From positions 1 to 5,840 of the forward strand of contig JANSYB010000175.1 of the NCBI GenBank assembly GCA_024742655.1: DNA of 5,840 nt, given 5' to 3'. Source of the DNA: Paracoccaceae bacterium (GTDB lineage: Bacteria > Pseudomonadota > Alphaproteobacteria > Rhodobacterales > Rhodobacteraceae). Each line of letters starts with the position of its first letter. The stretch's first letter is position 1. Shown in pieces: positions 5,157 to 5,840 of this stretch. The notes below the pieces were generated by a model. The model saw only the letters and a program-made list of their open reading frames with translations, was not told the origin of the DNA and made no database searches. The translations under genes and the position numbers were made by a program.

Positions 5157-5840
5157 TCAGCCAAGCGACACGTCAAGCATCATCATCGCGATCAACCCGG
5201 CCAGCAGACCGGCCGTGGCGGCGGCCTGATGCCCGTGACGGTGGGTTTCGGGGATAATCTCGTGGCTGATGATATACAGCATCGCCCCGGCGGCAAGGCT
5301 GAGGCCGGGCGGCAGAAGCTGCGCGGATATCTGAACAGCGGAGACGCCGATCAATCCGCCCACCGGTTCGATCAGCCCTGTCAGCAGCGCAACCAGAAAG
5401 GCGAATCCGGCGCGATACCCCTGCCCCCGAAGCGCCAGGGCGACCGCCAACCCCTCGGGTGCATTCTGCAGCCCGATGCCGGTGGCCAGAGCCATGCCGT
5501 TGGCGATATCGCCACCGCCGAAGCCCACGCCGACGGCCAGACATTCGGGGAAGTTGTGGATGGTGATGGCGAAGACAAACAGCCAGATCTTCGAAAGGCG
5601 ACCCGGGTCCGCCCCCTCGGGGCCGGACACGAAATGGCGGTGCGGCAGGATCGCGTTCAGCCCCGCGACCATGGCCGCGCCCGCCGCGATGCCCGCAGAG
5701 CTTACAAGCGCGGACATGCCCCTTGTGCCATAGAGCGCCTCGCCCGCCTCGATTCCCGGCACGATCAGCGAAAAGAAGGACGCCGACAGCATCACGCCAG
5801 CCGCAAAGCCCAGCATCATATCGCGCGTTCGCGGAATGAC
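5157..5840 (-). CDS. ZIP-family divalent metal transporter, GufA/ZupT-like (partial, N-terminus beyond window)
   Basis: I see 227 codons; the frame is open to the right edge, so the protein starts outside. ZIP proteins are inner-membrane carriers bringing zinc or other divalent metals into the cytoplasm. Counting from the Met at 5819, hydrophobic segments lie at about 1-22, 36-57, 79-101, 108-131, 137-161, 171-190 and 200-217. That makes seven, so the first of the usual eight is missing. The metal path motifs are HNFPE (88-92, TM4) and QNAPEG (118-123, TM5), plus Glu151 in LIEPVGG. HEIIPETHRHGH (186-197) is a His-rich segment near the C-terminus, and HRH (60-62) lies in the cytoplasmic loop. 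These fit the GufA branch. The Gly normally following HNxPE is Cys93 here. An in-frame ATG pair at 5819/5816 could be a start, but the residues before it still fit the family, so an upstream start is likelier. Confidence 0.9.
   Translation of the reverse strand, partial: VIPRTRDMMLGFAAGVMLSASFFSLIVPGIEAGEALYGTRGMSALVSSAGIAAGAAMVAGLNAILPHRHFVSGPEGADPGRLSKIWLFVFAITIHNFPECLAVGVGFGGGDIANGMALATGIGLQNAPEGLAVALALRGQGYRAGFAFLVALLTGLIEPVGGLIGVSAVQISAQLLPPGLSLAAGAMLYIISHEIIPETHRHGHQAAATAGLLAGLIAMMMLDVSLG

Overview
This looks like a chromosomal segment of a GC-rich alphaproteobacterium, most likely of the Rhodobacteraceae/Roseobacter type. That assignment is an inference from the protein style of YchF and TrpA, the absence of a trpB next to trpA, and codon use; no 16S or other decisive marker is present. 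Five of the six protein genes and the one tRNA lie on the minus strand; only trpA is on the plus strand. Nothing resembles a phage, a transposon, a CRISPR array or a defence system.

Layout, left to right. Positions 1-635 hold the 5' two-thirds or so of an exported serine hydrolase of the beta-lactamase/penicillin-binding fold, cut by the left edge. Just upstream is a strong hairpin (695-730) that follows a small predicted outer-membrane or periplasmic lipoprotein (730-1029, GTG start). A 331-base, AT-richer non-coding stretch (1030-1360) separates it from a LysR-family regulator (1361-2260). The 294 bases upstream of the regulator contain a perfect 18-bp palindrome and a cluster of GGCAC repeats, but no divergent target gene.

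Next comes a complete tRNA-Ser(GCU) with encoded CCA (2555-2644) and a plausible promoter. A hairpin-rich spacer follows, then the housekeeping ATPase gene ychF (2876-3973). Its likely promoter lies in the 122-bp gap shared with the divergent trpA (4096-4887), which encodes the tryptophan synthase alpha chain. After 269 bases in which I see no gene, the right end carries a ZIP/GufA-family metal transporter (5157-5840) whose N-terminus lies beyond the window.

The genes do not form one functional system. The right half is core housekeeping (translation-associated ATPase, amino acid synthesis, tRNA, metal uptake). The left half (hydrolase, lipoprotein, orphan LysR) looks more accessory. The items most worth checking are the regulatory-looking repeats, the cysteine in the transporter's metal motif, the cysteine-rich LysR protein and the uncharacterised lipoprotein. 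I did not find convincing evidence of an undescribed multi-gene system.
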